This document shows positions 16,392-24,327 of a DNA stretch of 64,000 nt, piece by piece (position 1 is the first letter of the stretch; each line of letters starts with the position of its first letter). The stretch comes from Hymenobacter psoromatis (GTDB lineage: Bacteria; Bacteroidota; Bacteroidia; Cytophagales; Hymenobacteraceae): NCBI RefSeq assembly GCF_020012125.1, contig NZ_JAIFAG010000001.1:1736001-1800000 (forward strand), written 5' to 3'. The position numbers and the translations under genes were made by a program. The notes under the pieces are model-generated. The model was not told the DNA's origin and did no database searches. It saw nothing but the letters and a program-made list of their open reading frames with translations.

Positions 16392-16539
16392 AGGCGGTCA
16401 AACTGCTTTAGCGGGTCAGTCCTGCGATTTGTGGCACACAAACCGGAATTCGTGGCACGCGGCCGGCGGCTGGGTTTCGGACCTTTGCACTGTCCGCTAC
16501 CCGTCCGGGCGGCGGCTCCTCATTCAGCATATTTTTCTC

Positions 16540-17400
16540 ATGGACAACGAATTGTCAACAGCCACCACTTTTTTACTAGGCGGCGACTTGCCCGTCAACC
16601 GCCTGGGCTTTGGCGCGATGCGCCTGACCGGCCCCGGCATTTTTGGGCCGCCCACCGACCGCCCGGCCATGCTCGCGCTGCTGCGCCGGGTGGTAGAGCT
16701 GGGCGTCAATTTTATTGACACGGCCGACATGTACGGCCCCTTCGTGTCGGAAGAGCTGATTGCTGAGGCCCTGCATCCCTACGCCGCCGGGCTGGTGATT
16801 GGCACCAAGGGCGGGGCCGTGAGCTTCGGCCCCGGCCGCGAGGGCGTGCTGCTCGACGGCACGCCGCAGCACCTGAGCGAGGCCCTGCACGGCAGCCTGC
16901 GCCGCCTCCGGCGGGAGCAGTTCGACCTTTACCAGCTGCACCGCATTGACCCCCGCGTGCCCGCCGAGCGCACGTTTACTTTTCTGGCCGAGGCCCGGCA
17001 GCAGGGCCTGGTGCGGCACCTGGGCTTGTCAGAAGTATCGGTGGATGATATTAAGCTGGCGCAGCAGCACTTCCCGGTGGCCTCGGTGCAGAACCGTTAC
17101 AGCCTCTTCGACCGCGAGCACGAGCCCGTGCTGGACTACTGCCGGGCGCAGAGCATTGCCTTTATTCCGTGGTTTCCCATCGGCGGGGGCCTGGTGCAAG
17201 ATATGAACCACGTGGAGCAGGTAGCGGCGCGGCACCAGGTGTCGGCGCGGCAGCTGGCCCTGAGCTGGCTGCTGCACCACGCGCCCAACATCATGCCCAT
17301 TCCGGGCACGGCCAGCATGGCGCATCTGGAAGAGAATATGCGCGCGGCCGCTGTGCGGCTCACCGCTGAGGATGTGCAGGAGCTGAACGCGCTGGGCTAA
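16540..17400 (+). CDS. Aldo/keto reductase
   Basis: NADPH-dependent oxidoreductase with a TIM-barrel fold, 286 residues from ATG 16540. An upstream in-frame ATG exists but its extra 37 residues are not like the family. Tetrad residues are in INFIDTADMYGPFVSE (Asp and Tyr), VIGTKGG (Lys) and DLYQLHRID (His). The C-terminal cofactor loop is IPGTASMAHLEENM. The closest well-known group is the AKR13/YakC-type reductases acting on small aldehydes. The substrate is unknown. It is a single-gene unit, with a hairpin terminator starting at its TAA. Confidence 0.92.
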   Translation: MDNELSTATTFLLGGDLPVNRLGFGAMRLTGPGIFGPPTDRPAMLALLRRVVELGVNFIDTADMYGPFVSEELIAEALHPYAAGLVIGTKGGAVSFGPGREGVLLDGTPQHLSEALHGSLRRLRREQFDLYQLHRIDPRVPAERTFTFLAEARQQGLVRHLGLSEVSVDDIKLAQQHFPVASVQNRYSLFDREHEPVLDYCRAQSIAFIPWFPIGGGLVQDMNHVEQVAARHQVSARQLALSWLLHHAPNIMPIPGTASMAHLEENMRAAAVRLTAEDVQELNALG

Positions 17401-17442
17401 AACGTAAAAGGCGATTTCTTGTGAAACCGCCTTTTACGTTTT
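17399..17442. terminator. Bidirectional hairpin terminator
   Basis: AAAACGTAAAAGGCG pairs with its complement CGCCTTTTACGTTTT over a 14-base loop. The left arm starts inside the TAA of the aldo/keto reductase. The converging gene ends at 17467, and the A- and T-tracts suit termination on both strands. Confidence 0.8.
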
Positions 17443-17466
17443 AATCCAGTCTTCACCCCCGGCCGC

Positions 17467-17907
17467 TTAGGCGGCCGCCTGCGCTGGGTGGCGGCTGGCT
17501 ATTTCCGCCACTAGCTCGGCTTCGGGGCGGCCTTGCAGGCGCTGGTAGTTCAACTGGAAGAGCCAGGTGGCGTGCGCCGCGTCGGCGGCGGTGCGGATGC
17601 TGAACTCCGTCCAGCCCCGGTAGGCCGCGCCGCCCCAGCGCAGCGGCCGGGCCAGGCCGTGGGATACCAGCGCCCGCCCCAGCGCCGGGCTGGTGGCCAG
17701 GTGCGCCTCGCCGTCGAGGTGCAGGTGGCCCAACTCATGGTCGCCGACGTAAAAATCGGCCCCGTCCACCTTTTCACCCACCCGAAATAAGTCCCAGTGC
17801 GTGGCGGCCACGATGCCGGGCCATCCCTGCACGGCCTGGGAAATGGGTTCGAGTAGCGCGCCCAGCGTGGGCACCGGGGCCAGGGGGCCTTTTTCAGCAA
17901 GGGTCAT
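17467..17907 (-). CDS. Luciferase-like domain protein (DUF5519 type)
   Basis: 146-residue cytoplasmic protein. The sequence FYVGDHELGHLHLDGEAHL, followed by RALVSHGLARPLRW and FSIRTAADAAHATWLF, fits the small luciferase-family (DUF5519) domain, whose members are hypothetical proteins named after a domain in dinoflagellate luciferase. No catalytic role is established, and no light emission is implied. In many genomes such genes neighbour oxidoreductases, as here. It lies 49 bases downstream of the NmrA-like gene start region on the same strand. Confidence 0.75.
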   Translation of the reverse strand: MTLAEKGPLAPVPTLGALLEPISQAVQGWPGIVAATHWDLFRVGEKVDGADFYVGDHELGHLHLDGEAHLATSPALGRALVSHGLARPLRWGGAAYRGWTEFSIRTAADAAHATWLFQLNYQRLQGRPEAELVAEIASRHPAQAAA

Positions 17908-17955
17908 GGGCAGGGGGAAAAGCGAAGGGGTAGGAAATATACAACGCGGCGGGGC

Positions 17956-18831
17956 CTAAAACGCCGCCGCAAACTCGCGGGCGAAATCGGCTACTTTCAC
18001 CTGGCCCAGGGCCGAAGGTGGGTTTTGCAGGTAGCCCTGCCGCATGGAGTCGTGGTGAATGCTGGCTCCTATCTCAACCAGCAACGCGGCTACGCTGGCC
18101 GGGATACCGTTTTGCTCCAGGCCCTGCTGGGTCTGCTCGTTGCTGAAAGTGAGCCACGGCAGCTCGGGGCGGCCGATGGCGGTACCCAGGGCCCGCGCGA
18201 TTTCGGTGCAGGTGCGCACGTCGCTGGCCAGGTAGCGCACGGGCGGGCCGGTGGGGGCCGTCAGCTCCTGGGCGGCGGCGGCGGCAATGTCGGCGGGGGC
18301 CGACAGCACCACCACGTCGTCGCCGCCGTAGTTCGAGCCGATGATACCCTGGTGCTTTATCAGGCCCGCGAAGCCGTAGAGGTTGTAGTAGAACGAGCCG
18401 GGCCGCAAGTGCGTGAGGGCCACGCCGGGCAGCTCATTCAACAGGCCTTCGACCAGGTGCGAGCCCAGAATGGGGCCGGTGCCGTGGTCGAGGTCGGCCC
18501 CCCAGCTGCTGAGATGCACTACCCGGCCCACCCCGGCCTGCCCGATGGCCTGGGCGTAGCTGCGGCCTACCCCCTGGTAGTAGGCCAGCACGTCGGGCGT
18601 GGCCAGGTTGGGCGGTATCATCGCGTACACGGCATCGGCCCCGGCGAAGGTGGTAGCCAGAAAGCCCGCGTCAGCTACCGAGCCGATGGCGGCCGTGGCT
18701 CCCAACGCCTCGATGGCGGCCCGCCGGTCGGGGCTGTTGCTGATAACCGTAACCGCGTGGCCCTGCCCTACGAGCGTGCGGGCCAGCGGCTGGCTGATGT
18801 GGCCCAGGGAGCCGGTGAGGATAATTTTCAT
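17956..18831 (-). CDS. NmrA-like NAD(P)-binding protein
   Basis: Atypical short-chain dehydrogenase of 291 residues, starting at ATG 18831 (MKIILTGSLGHISQPLA), which places the G-x-x-G-x-x-x dinucleotide motif at the N-terminus. A longer in-frame start at 18891 would put 20 unrelated residues before it. The middle shows VVHLSSWGAD and RPGSFYYNLYGF, as in NmrA/QOR2-type redox sensors and reductases that lack the Tyr-x-x-x-Lys pair. It is either a quinone reductase-like enzyme or a redox-sensing regulator. It lies 19 bases downstream of an SDR gene and is probably cotranscribed with it. Confidence 0.85.
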   Translation of the reverse strand: MKIILTGSLGHISQPLARTLVGQGHAVTVISNSPDRRAAIEALGATAAIGSVADAGFLATTFAGADAVYAMIPPNLATPDVLAYYQGVGRSYAQAIGQAGVGRVVHLSSWGADLDHGTGPILGSHLVEGLLNELPGVALTHLRPGSFYYNLYGFAGLIKHQGIIGSNYGGDDVVVLSAPADIAAAAAQELTAPTGPPVRYLASDVRTCTEIARALGTAIGRPELPWLTFSNEQTQQGLEQNGIPASVAALLVEIGASIHHDSMRQGYLQNPPSALGQVKVADFAREFAAAF

Positions 18832-18850
18832 GAGTATTTTGAAGAAGAGA

Positions 18851-19588
18851 CTACCAGGGGCTGATGCCCGTTTCGGGGGCATTATCATCACTGAAAAACT
18901 GGCTAGTGGGGCCGTCGGGGCCGAGCAGGGCAGCCTTCACCACGCGGGCGGCGGCGGCCTCCACGCTGCCGGGGCCGCTGTGGTGGTTGAAGTCGGTGGC
19001 GGTGTAGCCGGGGTCCACGGCGTTCACTTTGAAGGGCGTGTCGCGCAGCTCGTAGGCCAGCATAATGGTGTAGGCATTCAGGGCCGCTTTGGAGGGTACG
19101 TAAGCGGCTCCCTTCACGGCGTAATATTTCCACGAAGGGTCATGGTGCAGCGTCAGCGAGCCCAGGCCCGAGGTGACGTTGACAATCCGGGGCTCCGGCG
19201 CGGCCCGCAGCAGGTCGATAAACGCCTGCGTGACTGCTACCACCCCAAACACGTTGGTTTCAAATACCTCCCGAATAACCTGCACATCGGTGCCGAGGGG
19301 CGGCTGCGACATCCCGCCGCTGATGCCGGCGTTGTTGATGAGTACGTCCAGCACGTCGGTGCGCTGGCCCAGCGCCTGCCGGGCGGCCGCGATGGAGGCG
19401 TGGTCCGTTACGTCCAGCTGGAGGGGTTCTACCTGGTCGAGCCCTTCGGCCCGGAGCTGGTCGGCGGCCCGCTGGCCGTTTGGCAGGTCGCGGCTGCCCA
19501 GGTACACGTAGTAGCCGAGGCGTAAGAGTTGCCGGGCGGTTTCGAGGCCAATGCTTTTATTGGCACCCGTGATGAGGGCTTTTTTCAT
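18851..19588 (-). CDS. SDR family NAD(P)-dependent oxidoreductase
   Basis: Classical short-chain dehydrogenase/reductase, 245 residues. Cofactor motif TGANKSIG (residues 7-14), NNAG at about 87-90, catalytic Ser in VTSGLGSL and the active-site pair in YVPSK. After that it has VDPGYTATDFN, the usual loop after strand 6. The substrate is unknown; the carbonyl-reductase-like group is the best match. It lies between the AraC regulator gene (upstream, 9-base gap) and the NmrA-like gene (downstream), all on the minus strand, so the regulator likely governs the unit. Confidence 0.92.
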   Translation of the reverse strand: MKKALITGANKSIGLETARQLLRLGYYVYLGSRDLPNGQRAADQLRAEGLDQVEPLQLDVTDHASIAAARQALGQRTDVLDVLINNAGISGGMSQPPLGTDVQVIREVFETNVFGVVAVTQAFIDLLRAAPEPRIVNVTSGLGSLTLHHDPSWKYYAVKGAAYVPSKAALNAYTIMLAYELRDTPFKVNAVDPGYTATDFNHHSGPGSVEAAAARVVKAALLGPDGPTSQFFSDDNAPETGISPW

Positions 19589-19597
19589 CAGGCAAAA

Positions 19598-20536
19598 TTA
19601 CCGGGCGTAAGGAGCGCTGCTGGTATCCATTTCCCGGTCTGTCTGGTACATTTCGCGGCTGCGCCGGCGGTACTGCGCCGGCGACAGGCCGGTTTCGCGC
19701 TTAAAGAAGCGGCTGAAATAAGACGGCTCGGCAAAGCCCAGGTCGAAGGCTATTTCCTTGTGCGAGAGCGGGGTGTATACCAGCAGGCGGCGGGCTTCCA
19801 GCACCAGGCGCTCGTGCAGGTGCTTGATGGCCGGCTTGCCGCTCTGCGCCTTCACCACCTCGCTCAGGTGCCCCGCCGAGAGGTGCAGCTGCGCCGCATA
19901 CGCGCCTAGCTCGTGCTGCTCGCGGAAACACGCTTCAATCCGGGCCTGGTAGGCGCGGAGCAGCAGCTTATCGGCCGAGGGCACGGCGGCCGGAAACTGC
20001 TCCGTGTAGAGCCGGCTCAGGTACGTGAGCAGCACCGTGAGGTGGGCACTCAGCAGGGGCAGCTGCCACGGGCCGGGGCGGTGGTACTCGGCGGCCAGCC
20101 GGGCCAGCTGCTCGTCTACCAGCGCCGTGTCGGCCGCGTCCAGGCGCAGCGCGTGCTCATTTTGCGGGTTGGCGATGAGGGGCAGCTGGCGCAGGGCCGC
20201 GTGTTGCTCCAGGGCCAGCAGCTCGCTGGTAAACGTGAGGCGGGTGCCCCAGAACGGCGTCGGCTCTTCCTTCACTAGCACCTGGCCCGGCGTGCTGAAA
20301 TACAGGTGGTTGTCCTGCCGGTCGTAGGGCCGCCCATCCACCCAGTGTCGGCCTTGGCTGTGTCGCACGAATATGAGCATGTAGTACGCCTTGCGGTGCG
20401 GTAGCAGTACGTCGGCCTCGTAGCTCAGGCTTCCTTCGTAGCGGGCCAGCGTGAAGGCCCCGAGGCCCGCCGCCGCGTCGGGCTCAAAGGGGTGGGTAGG
20501 GACCGGCGGCTGCCGAAGGAGCGTGGGCATGAGCAA
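19598..20536 (-). CDS. AraC family transcriptional regulator
   Basis: 312 residues. The N-terminal half is a cupin-like sensor (YMLIFVRHSQGRHWVDGRPY, HLYFSTPGQVLV). The C-terminal 100 residues are the two helix-turn-helix AraC domain: YAAQLHLSAGHLSEVVKAQS and EIAFDLGFAEPSYFSRFFKR followed by GLSPAQYR. It sits 9 bases upstream of the SDR gene on the same strand and about 95 bases from a divergent second AraC gene, so the short shared spacer probably carries both promoters. It likely controls the SDR/NmrA unit; the inducer is unknown. Confidence 0.92.
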   Translation of the reverse strand: MLMPTLLRQPPVPTHPFEPDAAAGLGAFTLARYEGSLSYEADVLLPHRKAYYMLIFVRHSQGRHWVDGRPYDRQDNHLYFSTPGQVLVKEEPTPFWGTRLTFTSELLALEQHAALRQLPLIANPQNEHALRLDAADTALVDEQLARLAAEYHRPGPWQLPLLSAHLTVLLTYLSRLYTEQFPAAVPSADKLLLRAYQARIEACFREQHELGAYAAQLHLSAGHLSEVVKAQSGKPAIKHLHERLVLEARRLLVYTPLSHKEIAFDLGFAEPSYFSRFFKRETGLSPAQYRRRSREMYQTDREMDTSSAPYAR

Positions 20537-20631
20537 GAAGTAGGGGAGAGGTTGCTCCTACAACTACGGCGTAAGTGGAGGGTTTGCCCGGCCGCAAACA
20601 AGGCAGGGGCTTTCCGGCTTATCCGCGCACG

Positions 20632-21552
20632 ATGAAACCTGCCGCTACTCCCTTCGCCGTCCTGGATACCGTCGCCGATTTTACGCGGCACTACGGCTTT
20701 GCCGTGCCTACCCACCCGCTGCTGGCCGTTATTGATTTGGCGCAGTACCCGGTGGCCGACTTTCCGCATAAGCCCGCCCTGCGCCACCTTTACCTCATTA
20801 TATTGAAGCGGCATTTTCACGGTCAGCTTCCCTATGGGCAGCAGCAGTACGACTACCGGGAAGGCTCCCTGGGCTTTTTCGCGCCCGGCCAGCCCGTGCG
20901 GTTTTGCCCGGCGGCCGAGGCCCCCGCGCCGGCCGCGCCGCAGGGTTGGCTGGTCGCGTTTCACCCCGATTTGCTGGCCCGCCGCCCCCCCGGTCCGTTT
21001 CCGGGCAATTACCCGTTTTTCGCCTACCGCGTGCAGCAGGCCCTGGCTCTCTCGGCCGCCGAGGAGCAGCTACTAACCACCGCTGTGACCAGCCTGCGGC
21101 AAGAAAGCGAGCAGCCCGCCGACGCTTTCAGCCAGGAGCTGCTGAGCACGCAGCTCGACGTGCTGCTTCAACATGCCCGCCGGGCCTACCACCGGCAGTT
21201 TCCCGCGTCGCCGGCCACCGGCCCCGACCTGCTCAGCCGCTTTGAGGAGCTGCTGGCCGCCTACCTGGACCGCGCCGCCGAGCAGCCCCTACCCAGCGTG
21301 CAGCACTTTGCCGAGGCCCTGCACGTGTCGCCCGCCTACCTGGGCGAGGTGCTGCGCGCCCACACCGGCCAGAACGCGCAGCAGCACCTGCACGCCGCGC
21401 TGCTCGAAAAAGCCAAGCAGCTGCTGCTGAGCACGTCCTGGAGCATCCGCGAAACCGCCTTTCACCTGGGCTTCGAGCACCCGTCGTACTTCAGCCGCTT
21501 GTTCAAGGATAAAATCGGGCTCACGCCGGCTGAATTCCGGCAGTCGGCCTAG
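20632..21552 (+). CDS. AraC family transcriptional regulator
   Basis: 306 residues from ATG 20632 (MKPAATPFAVLDTVADF). It is related to the divergent AraC gene at 19598: the same cupin-type sensor (YREGSLGFFAPGQPV) and a C-terminal DNA-binding domain (FAEALHVSPAYLGEVLRAHT, ETAFHLGFEHPSYFSRLFKD, GLTPAEFR). The two may come from an old duplication, now head to head. An upstream in-frame ATG at 20575 would start inside the shared promoter region and was not preferred. It is followed by a strong terminator and is monocistronic. Confidence 0.92.
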   Translation: MKPAATPFAVLDTVADFTRHYGFAVPTHPLLAVIDLAQYPVADFPHKPALRHLYLIILKRHFHGQLPYGQQQYDYREGSLGFFAPGQPVRFCPAAEAPAPAAPQGWLVAFHPDLLARRPPGPFPGNYPFFAYRVQQALALSAAEEQLLTTAVTSLRQESEQPADAFSQELLSTQLDVLLQHARRAYHRQFPASPATGPDLLSRFEELLAAYLDRAAEQPLPSVQHFAEALHVSPAYLGEVLRAHTGQNAQQHLHAALLEKAKQLLLSTSWSIRETAFHLGFEHPSYFSRLFKDKIGLTPAEFRQSA

Positions 21553-21576
21553 CGGGTGGGGGTAGGGGGCTTTACC

Positions 21577-21613
21577 AAAAAAGCGGCGGCCAGATGCTGG
21601 CCGCCGCTTTTTT
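21577..21613. terminator. Hairpin terminator after AraC gene
   Basis: AAAAAAGCGGCGGCCAG, a three-base loop and the exact complement ending in seven T. It lies between convergent genes (ends at 21552 and 21635) and is probably used in both directions. Confidence 0.88.
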
Positions 21614-21634
21614 TAGGATGGATAACGCCCCGCT

Positions 21635-24074
21635 CTATTCCACTGCCAGGCGCAGGGTGCGGGTAGTTGCGCCCGCCGTGGCCCGCAACAGGTAGAGGCC
21701 GGGGGCCAGCCCTTCGAGCCCGATGGTAGGGGTAGGGACGGTGCGCACCAGCCGGCCCTGGTTATCAAATAGCTGCGCGGCTACGAGGCCGGCGGGCAGG
21801 CCCAGGAGCTGCACCGTGCCGTGGGAGGGGTTAGGGGCGAGCTGCCAGGCGGGGGTAGGGGCGGCGGGAGAGGTAGCCAGGGGAGCGCCGCCGCCATTGA
21901 GCACGTAGCCGGGCGTGGTAAGGTTAAGCAAGCCGTTGCCAAGCTGGCCGAAATTGTTATAGCCCCAAGTCCAGAGGCTCCCATCGGTTCGGATACCGGC
22001 CCCGTAGTTAGTGCCCAGGCCACCGCTCAGCCAAGTGTCCGAGCCTCGCTGGACGGGCGCATCTTGCTGATTGACAGCCCCCAGGCCCAGACCTCCATAA
22101 GAGTTATTTCCCCACACCCAGAGGGTGCCATCCGTGCGTAGCGCCAGGGAGCCGTTGGGGCCGGCACTCACGCTGGCCCAGGTGGTGGCCGTGCCCACCT
22201 GCGCCGGGGTATTCAGATAACCAGCGGTACTAGCCAGGCCCAGTTTCCCGTCGGAGTTCTCGCCCCAGGCCCAGAGCGTGCCGTCCGTGCGCAGGGCCAG
22301 GTTGTGACTCACATTGGCCGACACGCTGGCCCAATTAGCGGCCGTGCCTGCCTGGGCCGGCGTGAGTTGGGGGTTAATATTGCTAGAGCCGTCGCCCAAC
22401 ACGCCATTCATTCTGCTGCCCCAGCTCCAGAGCGTCCCATCGGTGCGCAGGGCTACGCTGTGAAAAACGCTGGCGCTGACGCTTTGCCAGGTAGTGGCCG
22501 TGCCTACCTGCACGGGGCTGGTTTCGGGCATGAAACTGGCCGTGCCAATGCCCAGCTGGCCGAAGCTATTGCTACCCCAGGCCCAGAGGGTCCCGTCGGT
22601 GCGAATGGCCAGCACGTGGCCGGAGCTGGCCGACACGCTGCGCCAGTTAGCCGCCGTGCCCACCCGCACGGGCGTGGTAGTGCCGTAGAGCAAACTGGCC
22701 CCGGTGCCGAGCTGGCCGGAGCCATTCGGCCCCCAGGCCCAGAGGCTGCCATCGGTGCGAATAGCCAGCGTTGCGGAGCCGGCGGTCGTCACGCTTTGCC
22801 AAGTGGTAGCGGGGCCGCTTACGGGGGTGGGCAGGTAGTGGTCGGGGTCGTCGCCGGTGCCGAGTTGGCCGTTGCTATTCGCGCCCCAGGCCCAGAGGGT
22901 GCCATCGGTGCGGAGGCCCAATGCCTGCTGATAGCTCACTGCCACGGCTTGCCAGGTGGGTACCGAATTAATTTGGGCCGGCAGCAGCTGGGGGCCGCCG
23001 GTGCCGGTGCCCGCCTGGCCAATATAATTGCCACCCCAGGCCCAGCAGGAATTATCCGGGTGCAACGCGACGACCTGCGCGTAGCCGGCCGCCACGCTGG
23101 CCCAGGTGGCGGTGCCTACCCGCGCCGGGCTGTTTTGCTGCGTAGTGGTGCCCAGGCCCAACTGCCCCCAGCGGTTATTGCCCCAGGCCCACAGGGTGCC
23201 ATCCTGGCGCAGCCCCAGCGAAAAATTGTAGCCAGCGCTAATGCTGACCCAGGTAGTAGCGGTGCCTACCTGGGCGGGACTGGTCGGCTGGGTAGTGGTG
23301 CCCAGCCCCAGCTCACCGTCTCGATTGCTACCCCAGGCCCAGAGCGTCCCATCGGCGCGGATGGCCAGCGTATGTTCCTGGCCAGCCGCCACGCTTTGCC
23401 AGGCGGCGGTGCCCACCCGCACGGGGATGGGCTGACTGGTGATGATGGTGCCCAAGCCAAGCTGGCCGCTGCCATTATCGCCCCAGGCCCACAGGGTGCC
23501 ATCCGTGCGCAGCGCCAGGGCATAGCTCTCGCCGGCGCTCAGGCTGGCCCAGTTGGTGGCCGCGCTAACCTGGATAGGTACATAATTAAATAAATTCTTG
23601 GTGCTCGTGCCGAGCTGACTACTGCTATTGCTGCCCCAAGCCCACAGGGTGCCATCCTGGCGCACGGCCACCGTAAAGAAAGCACCCGCGCTGGCGCTGC
23701 GCCAGGTGTCAGTACCCACCCGCTGAGGCGTGAGCCGCTGGGTAGCCAGCGAGTCGGTGCCGAGCTGGCCGGCGCTGTTGCCGCCCCAGGCCCAGAGACT
23801 ACCGTCCTTTTTAAGTGCCAGCGTGTGGTCGAGGCCCGCCCATACCTGCTGCCAGTCGGCATCGGAACCAACCCGCCGGGGGGTGGTCTGGTACTGCTGA
23901 TTGCCCAGGCCCAGCTGCCCGGAGCCGTTTGCCCCCCCAGGCCCACAGCGTGCCATCGGTGTGGATGCTGAGGTTGAAGTCGCGGCCGGCCGCCAAGCGC
24001 TGGGCTTGCACCGTAGTGGTCAGGAGCCCAAGCAGCAGCAGCAGCCACGGGCGAAAAAAAGTAGGGAGTAGCAT
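21635..24074 (-). pseudogene. RCC1-repeat secreted protein with type IX C-terminal domain, split by a G-run frameshift
   Basis: Fourteen copies of an RCC1-like unit centred on RTDGTLWAWGxNxxGQLGxG would form one or two seven-bladed beta-propellers. The C-terminal 75 residues (APNPSHGTVQLLGLPAGL to the end at RTLRLAVE) are a type IX secretion sorting domain, so the product should be surface-bound or secreted. The N-terminus with the Sec signal (MLLPTFFRPWLLLLLGLL and TTTVQAQ) starts at 24074 in a different frame from the body. The frame changes at the seven-base C run at 23932-23938 (G on the coding strand). With six G the reading continues as WAWGANGSGQLG, matching the other repeats. The break could be a real mutation, phase variation or a sequencing error. 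The body alone stays open from ATG 23956. Confidence 0.85.
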
Positions 24075-24258
24075 CAAATGAAAAAAATGACTGAGGAGAG
24101 TTTCTGGAGGACTTTCCAAAGGTAACGGAGTAAGTTGCTTTAGCGCTAATTAAAGAGGTTGCTTGCTCAACGGCTCGCCCCCACGTACCAAACCCGCCCC
24201 GGCCCGCGTTCCCTACCCCCCGCCCGGCGCGCAAAGGCCCCCATCCGCATTTGCGCCC

Positions 24259-24266
24259 TACTTTTG
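24259..24266 (+). promoter_or_regulatory. TAnnTTTG promoter element before the TPR gene
   Basis: TACTTTTG fits the Bacteroidota -7 consensus and lies 62 bases before the ATG at 24328. No convincing TTG -33 box was seen at the expected distance. Confidence 0.45.
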
Positions 24267-24327
24267 ACTGCAACCGGACCCGCCCCTGGCTGGCGCGCCC
24301 ACCCACCGAACCGCCGCTCTTTCGCCC

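Noticed and set aside
16429..16539. The longer upstream start of the aldo/keto reductase.
   Set aside because: The additional 37 residues do not resemble the family, whose N-terminus begins near MDNELSTATTF.
21635..24000. The regularly repeated segments as a CRISPR array or tandem DNA repeat.
   Set aside because: The repeats encode RCC1 units of varying sequence and do not have constant repeats with unique spacers.
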